Below, in pieces: positions 26,243 to 34,516 of a DNA stretch of 64,000 nucleotides; position 1 is the stretch's first letter, and every line of letters begins with the position of its first letter. The position numbers and the translations under genes were made by a program. This DNA comes from Tardiphaga robiniae (lineage in GTDB: Bacteria > Pseudomonadota > Alphaproteobacteria > Rhizobiales > Xanthobacteraceae). The stretch covers positions 1 through 64,000 of the forward strand of contig NZ_JABMCJ010000063.1 of the NCBI RefSeq assembly GCF_013359755.1, in the 5' to 3' direction. The notes under the pieces are model-generated. The model saw only the letters and a program-made list of their open reading frames with translations, did no database searches and was not told where the DNA came from.

Positions 26243-27426
26243 GCGACGACCACTTCCGTTCGCGTGAACGATTCCGGTAGCCCGAACGCGGCCATGCCGC
26301 CTGCTGCGGTCACCGCAGCCTTGACGAAGCGGTCATCCACAAGCTCCCGTGCCGCGGTTGCGGGATCGAGCCTGTCGAGGAACGCGCGGTCGCCTTCGAT
26401 CAGCGTATCCTTCAACCGGCGCACCAGCTCCTCGGTATAGCTCGGAAACGGATAGGGCTGGAAATCGATACGTCGCTCGCGCCACGCCGCGTTCCGGATC
26501 GCGCCGGATTTGAGATAGGCGGCATTATCCGCTTCGGGCGGCGAGAGAACCTTCTCCAGCACTGCCGTCGTATGCGGCGTGTACTTTTGGGCACCCTCCT
26601 TGGACAGCAGCGCCGCGGTCTCAGCGCGGTTCTCGCGGGTCCAGAGTTGCGCCTTGACCATCGCGTTGACGACCTTCTGCGACCATTCGGGCCGCTGCTG
26701 CAGATCGCGCTCATGCATGAAGACCACACAGCAGGCGTGATCCTTCCAGACGTCGCCGGTAAAACGCAGGATCTTGCCAACGCCGAGCGTCTCGGCCGTA
26801 GCATTGAAAGGCTCGGCAACGATAAAGCCGGCGATCTGATTGGACGCGAGCGCGGGCACCATATCCGCCGGCGCCATGACGACGAGATTGACCTCGTTGG
26901 CCTGCGGTTGACCCGTGCGCTTACTCACCGGGGTCAGACCGTTTTCCCGCAGCAGCGCCTGCAGAACCACATTATGGATCGAGTACCAGAACGGAATGGC
27001 GACAGTCTTGCCGCCGAGTTCCTTGACGCTGTTGATCTGTGGCCCGACGCTAAGGCCGGAGCCGCCGGTATGATTCCAGGCCACGACCTTGGCCGGCGCC
27101 TGGCTGCCGAAACGTGCCCACACCGTCATCGGCGACAGCAGGTGAACAACGTTCACCTGGCCGGAGATGAACGCTTCCAGCACCTGGGCCCAGCTGCGCA
27201 GCATCACCGGCTTCTCGGCCTTAAGGCCTTCGGCTTCGAAATAACCTTTACCGTGGGCAACCAGCAGCGGCGTGGCATCGGTGATCGGGAGATAGCCGAT
27301 GCGTACCGGCGCATCAGCCTCCTGCGCCCTCACCTCATAGGCACGCAGCAACGGAAGCGCCCCCGCCGCGGTGAACAGCGCCGACAGTTTGATGAGTTCG
27401 CGGCGCGAGAACTGATCCATGGACAT
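26239..27426 (-). CDS. ABC transporter substrate-binding protein, NMT1/SsuA-like, Tat-exported (system E)
   Basis: 395 residues. The N-terminus MSMDQFSRRELIKLSALFTA has the twin-arginine motif SRRELIKL and a cleavage-like site near RAQEAD. GAGG 7 nt before the first ATG fixes the start. Mature motifs: IGYLPITDATPLLVAHGKGY, FISGQVNVVHLLSPMTVW and VKELGGKTVAIPF, as in CmpA/NrtA/SsuA-type proteins. It lies 14 nt after the interrupted ATPase gene. Confidence 0.88.
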   Translation of the reverse strand: MSMDQFSRRELIKLSALFTAAGALPLLRAYEVRAQEADAPVRIGYLPITDATPLLVAHGKGYFEAEGLKAEKPVMLRSWAQVLEAFISGQVNVVHLLSPMTVWARFGSQAPAKVVAWNHTGGSGLSVGPQINSVKELGGKTVAIPFWYSIHNVVLQALLRENGLTPVSKRTGQPQANEVNLVVMAPADMVPALASNQIAGFIVAEPFNATAETLGVGKILRFTGDVWKDHACCVVFMHERDLQQRPEWSQKVVNAMVKAQLWTRENRAETAALLSKEGAQKYTPHTTAVLEKVLSPPEADNAAYLKSGAIRNAAWRERRIDFQPYPFPSYTEELVRRLKDTLIEGDRAFLDRLDPATAARELVDDRFVKAAVTAAGGMAAFGLPESFTRTEVVVA

Positions 27427-27440
27427 GCGGTTACCTCATT

Positions 27441-28208
27441 TCAGTTGCGGCGCGATGCACCTTTCAAGGCCTTAAGAATGTCGATCCGGATGGCGCCGAG
27501 TTCTGCGACATACTCGTCGCGCGGCTTCGGTAGCTCGATCACCCAGTCGCCGACCTGACGCGCGGGCGCGCCGCCGAGCAGGATGATCCGGTCGGACAGC
27601 AGCAGCGCTTCGTCGATGTCGTGTGTGATGAGGACGGCCGCCGTCTGGTGATCGCGCACGACTTTAAGCAGCAGATGCTGCATCTCCTCCCGCGTGACCT
27701 CGTCGAGCGCGCCGAATGGTTCGTCGAGCAGCAGGATTTCCGGCGTGCGCGCAAGGCAGCGGGCGAGCGCTGTACGTTACGCCATGCCGCCGGACAGTTG
27801 ATCCGGGTAAAGGCGGCGGGCATGGCCGAGACCAACCTCGTCGATGGCGGCATCCACACGCGCACGACGCTCGGACGCCGATATCTGAGGCTGATGTTTG
27901 AAGTCGAGACCGAAAGCGACGTTGCGCTCCAGCGAAAGCCACGGCAGCAGGCTCGGATCCTGAAACGCCATCGCGACGCGTGGATGCGCGCCGTTCAACG
28001 GCTTCCCGTGCACCTGTACCGTCCCGCCGGCCGGCTGCATCAGACCTGCGAGCACACGCAGCAGGCTGGATTTCCCCACCCCACTCGGCCCCAGAATGCT
28101 GACGGTCTCACCGGCGTGAAGCGACAGGCTGAAGTCATGCAGCACGTGTTCGCCCGCCAGCGAATAGCGGAGCGCGATATCCGCGGCTTGCAGCAAGGCC
28201 TGCGTCAT
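27441..28208 (-). pseudogene. ABC transporter ATPase, SsuB-like, interrupted by one in-frame stop (system E)
   Basis: A 256-codon frame that would encode a complete ATPase: Walker A GPSGVGKSS, Q-loop FQDPSLLPW, signature, Walker B ILLLDEPFGALDE and switch ITHDIDEA. TAA at 27777-27779 falls exactly where the signature LSGGMAQR needs Gln (LSGGMA-stop-R), which one C-to-T change of CAA explains. The rest of the frame is intact, so the lesion is recent or a sequencing error. A product ending here (143 residues) would lack Walker B and be inactive. The start overlaps the upstream flavoprotein stop by 4 nt. Confidence 0.88.
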
Positions 28209-29293
28209 GCGGTTTCGACGATCGCTTGACGCCGCTCGTGTTCGCGCAGCACCGTCTTGAGCTGCACCAGGCTCGGCGTGATGATCGGCACAAAGGCCGC
28301 CTCGCGCAGACGACGCTGGAACGACCGGCCGGGCTCCGACAGATAGGCCTGGCCGCCGGACGCGGCGAGCTCAAGCTGCACGGCCCCTGAGACAATGGCA
28401 GCGAGTTGCAGCCGAATCCGGAAAAGCGGGGCTGGCGCCGCGATGAAGCGTGCATCGAGCAATCCTGCCGCCAGTTGCCCTTCCGCGATATCGAGGTCGC
28501 GCGACAGCGCGTCGACGTCAGCTGCAAGTACGTCGCGATTCTTGTTGAGCCTAAGCTCAGTCTCCGCCAGCGAACGCTTCGCAAGACCGATGGACATGGC
28601 GCATTGCAGACCGAGAAATGCCGGACGGACCTGCGGCAGCCACACGCCGGCATCGGGATGGATAATGTCATCTTCGCTCACGCGAACGCCGTTGAGGTCG
28701 ACAGCGGCCGTGCTGCTGGCGCGCATTCCCATCAATGCCAGATCGGGCGAGCGCCTCACCCCCGCGCTGTCCGACGACAGGCTGGCGACGAACGGCGTCG
28801 ATCCGCCTTCGCCCTGCACTGCTGCCGCGACGTCGAAGCCCGCCGCACGCAGATTGGTCACCCAAGGCAGCTTTCCGGTGACGGTGCGCACGCCGTCCTG
28901 CACTGCTGCCTTGATCTGGAGCGCCTCCACGCCCGACAGGAACTTCATCGCGTTCGAGAGCCCGGTTGCGCCCGCGCGGCGCCCCGACAGCAGGTCCGGC
29001 AGCAGTCTGTCCCGCAGCCTTTCGTTGGGACTCTGCAGCAGATATTCGATGAATGTCCGATGCCCCCAGAACACGAAACCCGCTGCCAGAGAATGGCTGG
29101 ATACAGCGGCGATCGCTCCGACGGCATCGTTGATGTGTCCGCCCAGGCCGCCTTGCGCGCGCGGCACGCCGATGCGCAGCACATCCGCGTCCGCAAGCCG
29201 CGGCAGAATGCTCGCCGCGCCGTCCGCTCGCTCATCGAGATCATCGGCGTTGGACGCGATCCAGCTTTTCAGTTCGGTTGGAAGTTGCACCAT
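28205..29293 (-). CDS. Acyl-CoA-dehydrogenase-fold flavoprotein, SfnB/DszC-like
   Basis: 362 residues. The order of segments fits the acyl-CoA dehydrogenase fold: an N-terminal helical part (LADADVLRIGVPRAQGGLGG), a middle beta domain (TGLSNAMKFLSGVEALQIKA) and a C-terminal helical bundle. Lineages such as SfnB and DszC in this fold are FMN-dependent oxygenases for organosulfur compounds, and co-location with an Ssu-type transporter and a DszA/NtaA-type enzyme at 34517 favours such a role over fatty-acid oxidation. Substrate and flavin are inferred. Confidence 0.78.
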   Translation of the reverse strand: MVQLPTELKSWIASNADDLDERADGAASILPRLADADVLRIGVPRAQGGLGGHINDAVGAIAAVSSHSLAAGFVFWGHRTFIEYLLQSPNERLRDRLLPDLLSGRRAGATGLSNAMKFLSGVEALQIKAAVQDGVRTVTGKLPWVTNLRAAGFDVAAAVQGEGGSTPFVASLSSDSAGVRRSPDLALMGMRASSTAAVDLNGVRVSEDDIIHPDAGVWLPQVRPAFLGLQCAMSIGLAKRSLAETELRLNKNRDVLAADVDALSRDLDIAEGQLAAGLLDARFIAAPAPLFRIRLQLAAIVSGAVQLELAASGGQAYLSEPGRSFQRRLREAAFVPIITPSLVQLKTVLREHERRQAIVETA

Positions 29294-29311
29294 CGATACA
29301 GGCCCGGCGGA

Positions 29312-29884
29312 CTATTCGGCCGCAGCTGCCGACGCGTTCGTCCAGGCGTAGGGACGCAACTCGTCGTTAAGCGGTGGTTGTCCGAGATTATTGGCGAAAT
29401 TACACAGTGTCGCGAGGCTGACGCCAAGCACGACCTCCAGAGCATTGGCATCGGTGAAGCCGGCGGCGCGAAAAGCCTTTACCTCGGCGTCGGAAACCGC
29501 ACCGCGGCTCCGAATGACGGCGCGGGTGAAATCGGCGACGGCATTCAGCCGATCATCCAGAACCTTTCGGCCGTCGCGCAGCGCTTCGGCGACCGCTTCC
29601 GAAAGCCCCGCCTTTTTGTAGGCGATAGCCGTATGCCCGGCGACGCAGAATCCGCATCCATGCGTTACCGCCGCCGTGATCTGCACGACCTCGCGTTCGG
29701 CGAGGTTCAAACCGCTCCTCGCATTGATGGCAGACACGGTTTGATAGGTTTCCAGCGCGGCCGGCGCATTGGCGAGCAACCGCACAAGGTTGGGAAGAAA
29801 GCCGTTATTGATCTGAGCGGTCTGCAAGCCAGCCTTCGCAGCATCCGGGGCGTTCTCGATGGTAAGCAACGGAAGTCGGGACAT
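29312..29884 (-). CDS. AhpD/carboxymuconolactone-decarboxylase-like protein
   Basis: 190 residues with the AhpD core THGCGFCVAGHT (Cys77, Cys80, His84), the redox-active CxxC with downstream His. Two related helical halves are visible, as in peroxidase-related two-domain members. Such enzymes act as small disulfide-linked peroxidases. It is the first gene of the system E operon, 18 nt before the flavoprotein, and could deal with peroxide from the flavin enzyme; this is inferred. Confidence 0.87.
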   Translation of the reverse strand: MSRLPLLTIENAPDAAKAGLQTAQINNGFLPNLVRLLANAPAALETYQTVSAINARSGLNLAEREVVQITAAVTHGCGFCVAGHTAIAYKKAGLSEAVAEALRDGRKVLDDRLNAVADFTRAVIRSRGAVSDAEVKAFRAAGFTDANALEVVLGVSLATLCNFANNLGQPPLNDELRPYAWTNASAAAAE

Positions 29885-30410
29885 AGATGCAGCTCCGCTC
29901 GCATGATGCCGGGCAATGATGCCTCATCCATCATCATCAACTGGCGCCAGTTGTAGCGACTTCGCCTGCGATGCAAAGGCGCTGGCGAAAAAGAGGAAGT
30001 CTTGATCGCGTCAGCCAAATTTCTAAAAGAGACATGCCGTAATCCGGCGATTGACGCAGCATTCCGACTGCTCATCGAAGCGCATCGCATCGCGCTTGGT
30101 CGCGCGGGTACAGGCATCAATCCTGCACGCACAGACGCCGCCGCGTCGTCCCGATTTGCAGATCGAATCAACGGGGCGATCCAGTCGTCTTATCGCGCTG
30201 AAGGACCCGACTACAGTATACCGACGTCTGCTATAGCAATCGAATATCCAATATCACGGACACATTCGCCATTGGGATAGCCGTCCGGCCGTCTTCTTGG
30301 ATAAAAGCGCGACGGCAGGACATTCTCCAATTGAACCTAATGTCAGCACGTTTAGTCTCCCAACAGCAGGCAGGACAGATCGTTTCTGCCGAATGAATTG
30401 GAGACTGACA
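29885..30410. other. Intergenic region between the system E operon and the Met-rich gene
   Basis: 526 nt separating divergent genes. It includes the perfect 16-bp palindrome at 29938-29953. A 92-codon frame at 30002-30280 (+, TTG start after GAGGAAG) has no recognisable family and is only weakly protein-like, so it is not called as a gene. Confidence 0.5.
29938..29953. promoter_or_regulatory. Perfect 16-bp palindrome CAACTGGCGCCAGTTG, operator candidate
   Basis: Both halves are exact reverse complements with no spacer. It lies 53 nt before the start codon of the AhpD-like gene, a usual place for a repressor or activator site of the system E operon. The cognate regulator is not identified; the AsnC-type gene at 24636 is one candidate. 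Confidence 0.45.
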
Positions 30411-30743
30411 ATGAACGCAGCAATGCAAATGATGCCGATGCCTATGATGATGGGCGGCATGATGAATCCGATGATGTCGGGTAGTATGATGAACCCGATG
30501 ATGGCCGGTGGCATGATGAACCCGATGATGATGGGTGGCATGCCGATGATGGGCTGCCAGATGAAGTGCACCATGACTGCCAACGGCATGACCTGCGAAA
30601 TGATGCCGATGGATCCCGCCATGAAGGACATGTTCATGAAGTGCTGTGAGAACATGATGAGCATGATGCAGATGGGTATGCCGATGATGATGAACTGCGG
30701 CGGCATGATGATGATGTGCATGCCGATGAAGACCGCGGCCTGA
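30411..30743 (+). CDS. Methionine- and cysteine-rich small protein
   Basis: 110 residues, of which 48 are methionine and seven are cysteine. The first half is a degenerate repeat of the type GGMMNPMMxGxMMNPMM; the second half adds Cys-containing segments (GCQMKCTMTANGMTCEMM; MKCCENMMSMMQ). GGAG 7 nt before the ATG supports the start at 30411 over an in-frame ATG at 30393. No signal peptide in the usual sense. Met/Cys clusters are known to bind Cu(I); alternatively the protein may store sulfur amino acids, given the surrounding organosulfur genes. Both are inferences. A clear terminator follows. Confidence 0.82.
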   Translation: MNAAMQMMPMPMMMGGMMNPMMSGSMMNPMMAGGMMNPMMMGGMPMMGCQMKCTMTANGMTCEMMPMDPAMKDMFMKCCENMMSMMQMGMPMMMNCGGMMMMCMPMKTAA

Positions 30744-30763
30744 TCGCGACTTTTCACTGACAG

Positions 30764-30804
30764 AGATGGCGGGCTGGCTTTGTCAGCTCGCCATCTTCGT
30801 TTCT
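30764..30804 (+). terminator. Intrinsic terminator after the Met-rich gene
   Basis: A 13-bp stem (30764-30776 with 30784-30796, one G-T pair) with a 7-nt loop, followed by TCGTTTCT. It lies between convergent genes and could stop transcription from both sides. Confidence 0.75.
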
Positions 30805-30816
30805 GCGGTCAGGTTG

Positions 30817-31389
30817 CTACGACGCAATGTCCGCATAGGTCATGACGAGATAGAGCACGGCCTCGCTCGCAACGAGGTTTCGGTAGACATGCGGTACGTC
30901 CGCCTCGAACAGGACGGCGTCGCCTTCGGCCAAGGTCTGCGGCTTCTCCGCTCCTACGGTAAGTTCAACCACGCCCTTAACGACCACCAGATTCTCACGA
31001 GTTCCAGGCGCATGCGCCTCTGCCGACTCGCGATGCAGAGCTGCGATCTTGAGCTCGTAAAATTCGACCTCGTGATTTCCCTCGAAGGGAAACAAAGCAC
31101 GCGAACTGAACTGCCCCTGGCTCGATGTGAGCAGCTTCGCCTCCGAACGCCGCAACACCACCGATCCACGCGGCGCCTCGGAATGCAGCAGATTTGCGAA
31201 CGGGACATTCAACGCATTCGCGACTTTCCACAACAGCCCGATCGTCGGCACGCTCTTGCCGGTCTCGATCTGGCCGAGCATCGCGCGGCTTACGCCTGAC
31301 TGCTTCGCAAGCCGCTCCAGCGAATCTCCACGACGGGTTCGCAGGCGCCGCACATTGCGACCGACAATCGCCGGAAGATCCGTTGGCAT
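30817..31389 (-). CDS. XRE-family regulator with C-terminal cupin domain
   Basis: 190 residues from the ATG at 31389; the frame is open to 31524 but that would overlap the small gene at 31449. N-terminal HTH: VGRNVRRLRTRRGDSLERLA, then KQSGVSRAMLGQIETGKSVP. C-terminal cupin-2 barrel: APGTRENLVVVKGVVELTVG and EGDAVLFEADVPHVYRN. These regulators sense a small ligand in the cupin and often control adjacent catabolic or transport genes. It is encoded 59 nt after a small Trp-rich protein. Confidence 0.88.
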   Translation of the reverse strand: MPTDLPAIVGRNVRRLRTRRGDSLERLAKQSGVSRAMLGQIETGKSVPTIGLLWKVANALNVPFANLLHSEAPRGSVVLRRSEAKLLTSSQGQFSSRALFPFEGNHEVEFYELKIAALHRESAEAHAPGTRENLVVVKGVVELTVGAEKPQTLAEGDAVLFEADVPHVYRNLVASEAVLYLVMTYADIAS

Positions 31390-31448
31390 GTCGGGCACAG
31401 CTAGATGGTGAAGCTGGTCGTCAGCAACAGGGCTCAATCTGCCGTCGC

Positions 31449-31652
31449 TCACAAAGCGTCCCGATTTGTCAAAGCGGCTGCGTCCATCGGGACTGGCATC
31501 CAGACCATCATCGGCCAGAACCAATAGACCGCTCCCTGATAGAAATTGACTTGCCCCGACGGAGCGCTCGACTCGCGAATTGCAGTCTTGCGCGCCCGAT
31601 AGGCGCTGAAATCGATCACGTTTGCTGAACTATCTGCCACGCAATTTTCCAT
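31449..31652 (-). CDS. Small Trp/Met-rich hypothetical protein
   Basis: 67 residues. The N-terminal part contains NVIDFSAYRARK, a motif seen in small rhizobial hypothetical proteins, and the middle holds an aromatic/Met stretch (FYQGAVYWFWPMMVWMPVPM). The chosen ATG is at 31652; the frame is open to 31784 but the earlier part looks non-coding. No known function. It shares strand and probably transcript with the XRE-cupin gene downstream. Confidence 0.5.
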   Translation of the reverse strand: MENCVADSSANVIDFSAYRARKTAIRESSAPSGQVNFYQGAVYWFWPMMVWMPVPMDAAALTNRDAL

Positions 31653-31910
31653 ATCTTCAACAGCTTGAGCGATATGGTATTGATGTCGGGGCTCGAAACA
31701 AGCCGCCGGAGAATAAAACAACAGACGTGTCGGAGGACGCAGCTGCACAGCAAGGTATGCTAGGCGCGACGCGGCGTGGAGCATGCCTCGCTCGAGACGG
31801 CCGCATAGCCCGGTAACCTACAAAGCGCAGGCGATCGGTGTCTATGAGGTCAACAGCACGCCGCTGCCTGTGAAGGACTTCTTCTAGCAGCAACCAAAAG
31901 CTGCGGCGCA
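31653..31910. other. Intergenic region
   Basis: About 260 nt between the small Trp-rich gene and the end of the TsuA-like gene. It should carry the promoter for the regulator transcript; no strong hairpin or palindrome noticed. Confidence 0.4.
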
Positions 31911-33173
31911 TCAACCGCGCGGCAACAGGCCAAGCAGGCGACCGCTCCAGAGCGTGACCGTCGTGCCGGCGAACAGCGACGCACCAAACACCCAACCCGA
32001 CAACGCACCGGCGGTGATGCCGGAGAACAGCGTGCCGACGGTGCAGCCGAGGCCGGTCATCGCGCCCCATCCCAGCAAAATGCCACCCGTAAGACCACGC
32101 AGGACGTGGTCGATCCGCGGACGTTGCGGCTTGAACTGCCCGGCCACCAGTGCCGCGGCCAGCGATGCGGCGACCAGCCCCAGCACGAACGCGCCATTCG
32201 ACGACAGCAGCGGGTCGCGGATGACGGCGATGCAGCCGCGCAGACCATCGAGGCCTTGCAGCCGTGTCGGTGCAAGTTCCAATGCGCCTGCAAGCTGTCG
32301 CGCGCGGCTGCCGATCTCGGCCGTGACACCGAGTGGCGCGACGCGCAGATACGACATGGTCGCGAGCACGCCGATGATGGCGCCGCCAATCCATGCGGGC
32401 CAGCGATCAACGAAGATCGCGGTCGCCTGGTCGCGTGTGCGCGCATGCTCAGCCGGCTTCCGCGGAGCCGATCGCGTCACAGCATAGGCGATCAGGCCGA
32501 GCACCAAGCCAGCGACCAGCAGATGCCCGGCATAGCCGAGCGTCCGCGGCAGCCACACCACCGGCGCATCTGCAACGGCGGCAAGATAGATGGTGTTCCA
32601 GCTGACAAAGCCCAGCACGAAGCCGATAATTACGCCGATGAGTGCGAATGGCGCTGTGGCCGATCCCTCGCCAAGCCGATAGAGATGCGCGCTGACGCAG
32701 GAGCCGGAGATGGCCATGCCGGCGCCGAACGCCATGCCTGCAGCCACCAGCGCGAAGCTGACAGGCCCGATGAACGCATCCGGCGGCAGCCGCCCGGTGC
32801 CGGCATCCGGCAGCCATGCACCGAACACCAGCGTCGTCCCGATCAGGCCGATGCTCAGTGCCACGATGAGACCCAGCACGCCCTGCGGTGCGCGGTCATC
32901 GAACCATTCGCGAAACATGCAGAAGAAGCAGAACCTCGCGCGTTGCAGCACGATACCGAACGCCGCGCCAAACAGCAGCGAGATGGCGAGCGCCGGACTG
33001 CCCTGCCCGTGCAGCACATAGGCGGACACGCCGATTGCCAGCACGATAGCAAGAGCGACTGTGACAGAGACCTTGCGGTCAGCAAACGCAGCAAGCGCCG
33101 GGTCGATGCCCGGCGCCTGTTCGTCGCGATGTGAAGACCCTGTCAGGGCCTCCACGGATGTGCCGTCGGTCAC
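31911..33173 (-). CDS. tsuA: YeeE/YedE-family sulfur transporter, TsuA-like
   Basis: 420 residues from a GTG at 33173 that overlaps the sulfurtransferase stop (GTGA); the frame is open to 33326 but that part lies inside the upstream gene. Around nine to eleven hydrophobic helices. Diagnostic cysteine-bearing loops: LQRARFCFFCMFREWF, AGMAISGSCVSAHLYRLGEG and MTGLGCTVGTLFSGITAGAL, the repeated motifs of TsuA, which passes thiosulfate across the membrane by relay through cysteines. Coupling with a periplasmic thiosulfate sulfurtransferase strengthens a thiosulfate or sulfane-sulfur role. Confidence 0.87.
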   Translation of the reverse strand: MTDGTSVEALTGSSHRDEQAPGIDPALAAFADRKVSVTVALAIVLAIGVSAYVLHGQGSPALAISLLFGAAFGIVLQRARFCFFCMFREWFDDRAPQGVLGLIVALSIGLIGTTLVFGAWLPDAGTGRLPPDAFIGPVSFALVAAGMAFGAGMAISGSCVSAHLYRLGEGSATAPFALIGVIIGFVLGFVSWNTIYLAAVADAPVVWLPRTLGYAGHLLVAGLVLGLIAYAVTRSAPRKPAEHARTRDQATAIFVDRWPAWIGGAIIGVLATMSYLRVAPLGVTAEIGSRARQLAGALELAPTRLQGLDGLRGCIAVIRDPLLSSNGAFVLGLVAASLAAALVAGQFKPQRPRIDHVLRGLTGGILLGWGAMTGLGCTVGTLFSGITAGALSGWVFGASLFAGTTVTLWSGRLLGLLPRG

Positions 33174-34105
33174 TTCCCGCTCCAGACCGTACCCGCAACG
33201 TTGACGACGGGGACGCCAACCGAGTTGCCATATTCGGTCCACGAGCCGTCGTAGTTCTTGACGTCGTAGCCAAGGATCTTCGAGAGCAGAAACCAGGTGT
33301 GGCTCGAGCGCTCGCCGATCCGGCAATAGACGATGATCGGCTTGGATCCGTCGATACCGGCGGCGGCGTACAGCTTCTTCAGCTCTTCAGCCGCTTTAAA
33401 GGTGCCATCCTCGCTAACCGCACGGCCCCATGGCACGTTGAGCGCGCCGGGGACGTGGCCGGCCCGCACCGTCAGTTCCTGCGAACCGGGCGGCGCAAAG
33501 ATCTTGCCGGAATACTCATCGGCAGAGCGGATATCGACAATTGTCGCATTCTTGCTGTCGGATGCCGCGCGAATGTCGGCGAGGCGTGCACGCAGCTTCT
33601 GGTTCGGCTCGGAGACCGTCAGCTTGCCCGGCTGTACCGATGCATTGCGCGTATCCAGCGGACGCTTGTCGGCCTCCCACTTCTTGCGGCCGCCATCGAG
33701 TAGCTTGACGTTCTTGACGCCATAGACATCAAACACCCAGGCACCCCAGGCTGCGAACCAGTTGTTGTTGTCACCGTAGAGAACGACGGTGGTGTCCTGA
33801 TCGACACCAAGCTTGCGCGTCAGTTCCTGAAACTTCTCCTTCGAGGCGATGTCACGCTTCACCGTATCGACGAGGTCCGTGTGCCACACCACATTCTGGG
33901 CGCCAGGGATATGGCCGCGCTCATAGATGCCCGGCTCGACGCTGACTTCGACGACGCGAACCTTCGGATCGTTCAGATTCTTCTCGAGCCATTCACCGTT
34001 GACCAGCGGGCTGCTACCCTGCGCGAATGACGCTGTCGCCAGTGCGACGGCGCCAAGGCCTATAGCCAGCGTCGTTGCGATAATCGATTTCAGTTTCACA
34101 ATCAT
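33170..34105 (-). CDS. Periplasmic thiosulfate sulfurtransferase (two rhodanese domains)
   Basis: 311 residues. Signal peptide: basic MIVKLKS, hydrophobic core IIATTLAIGLGAVALATA, cleavage near SFAQG. Two rhodanese domains: the first lacks the active Cys (VVLYGDNNNWFAAWGAW), the second has it in IVYCRIGERSSHTW. CRIGERSS is a thiosulfate-sulfurtransferase-type loop. GGAG precedes the ATG. Translationally coupled to the TsuA-like transporter, so it probably delivers or processes sulfane sulfur in the periplasm. Confidence 0.9.
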   Translation of the reverse strand: MIVKLKSIIATTLAIGLGAVALATASFAQGSSPLVNGEWLEKNLNDPKVRVVEVSVEPGIYERGHIPGAQNVVWHTDLVDTVKRDIASKEKFQELTRKLGVDQDTTVVLYGDNNNWFAAWGAWVFDVYGVKNVKLLDGGRKKWEADKRPLDTRNASVQPGKLTVSEPNQKLRARLADIRAASDSKNATIVDIRSADEYSGKIFAPPGSQELTVRAGHVPGALNVPWGRAVSEDGTFKAAEELKKLYAAAGIDGSKPIIVYCRIGERSSHTWFLLSKILGYDVKNYDGSWTEYGNSVGVPVVNVAGTVWSGK

Positions 34106-34516
34106 TCTCCATTAATGGGCAGAGCACAGGGCTGAATATCAGTTGCCGAACGTCGCCCCCGGCCGACAAATTTCCCGAGTGCATCTCCTCACTGCACCAA
34201 CAGCGCGTCAATTGACCGTCTGACGCAGCCAAAAATGGCCTTCTCGCAAATGTCGGAATCGCCGAATGGATCGAATGTGCGAGCTCGCTCACCCGGAATG
34301 TCCTTTCGGTCGTGGCAACCTGTCGCAGGTGATATGCGCTCGTTACGAGCATTCGCAGCGACAAGCCCACCGTCTGAGGAGCACTGCAGGATAGCGCCAC
34401 CAGTGAGGTGGGAGCAGACCGCGACCCTCATTCCGATTGTATTTGACGGCTAGTCTTGCGATAGCGCCCCTCAAGCTCTACATCCGCGCGTCGCTTGCCT
34501 CCCAACCAGGACTCCC
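34106..34516. other. Divergent intergenic region, sulfurtransferase versus FMN monooxygenase
   Basis: 411 nt between two divergent genes, expected to hold both promoters. A 10-bp CCATTAATGG overlaps the ribosome-binding site of the sulfurtransferase. No gene supported. Confidence 0.5.

Noticed and set aside
28406-29956. 516-codon frame opposite the flavoprotein and AhpD-like genes
   Set aside because: Arg/His-rich composition typical of GC shadow frames; spans two clear - strand genes.
30002-30280. 92-codon + strand frame with TTG start
   Set aside because: Some protein-like segments and a GAGGAAG upstream, but spacing is tight, no family is recognised and it covers intergenic DNA; kept only as a remark.
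30254-30757. Ile-rich reading frame opposite the Met-rich gene
   Set aside because: It is the mirror of ATG repeats (CAT read as Ile/Met-type codons); it has no ribosome-binding site and the + strand gene has a better signal and a terminator.
31390-31524. Longer start for the XRE-cupin protein
   Set aside because: It would overlap the small gene at 31449-31652, and the HTH begins right after the ATG at 31389.
32106-33134. Large + strand frame opposite the TsuA-like transporter
   Set aside because: Composition is Arg/His/Gln-rich without motif; the - strand has multiple membrane helices and TsuA cysteine motifs.
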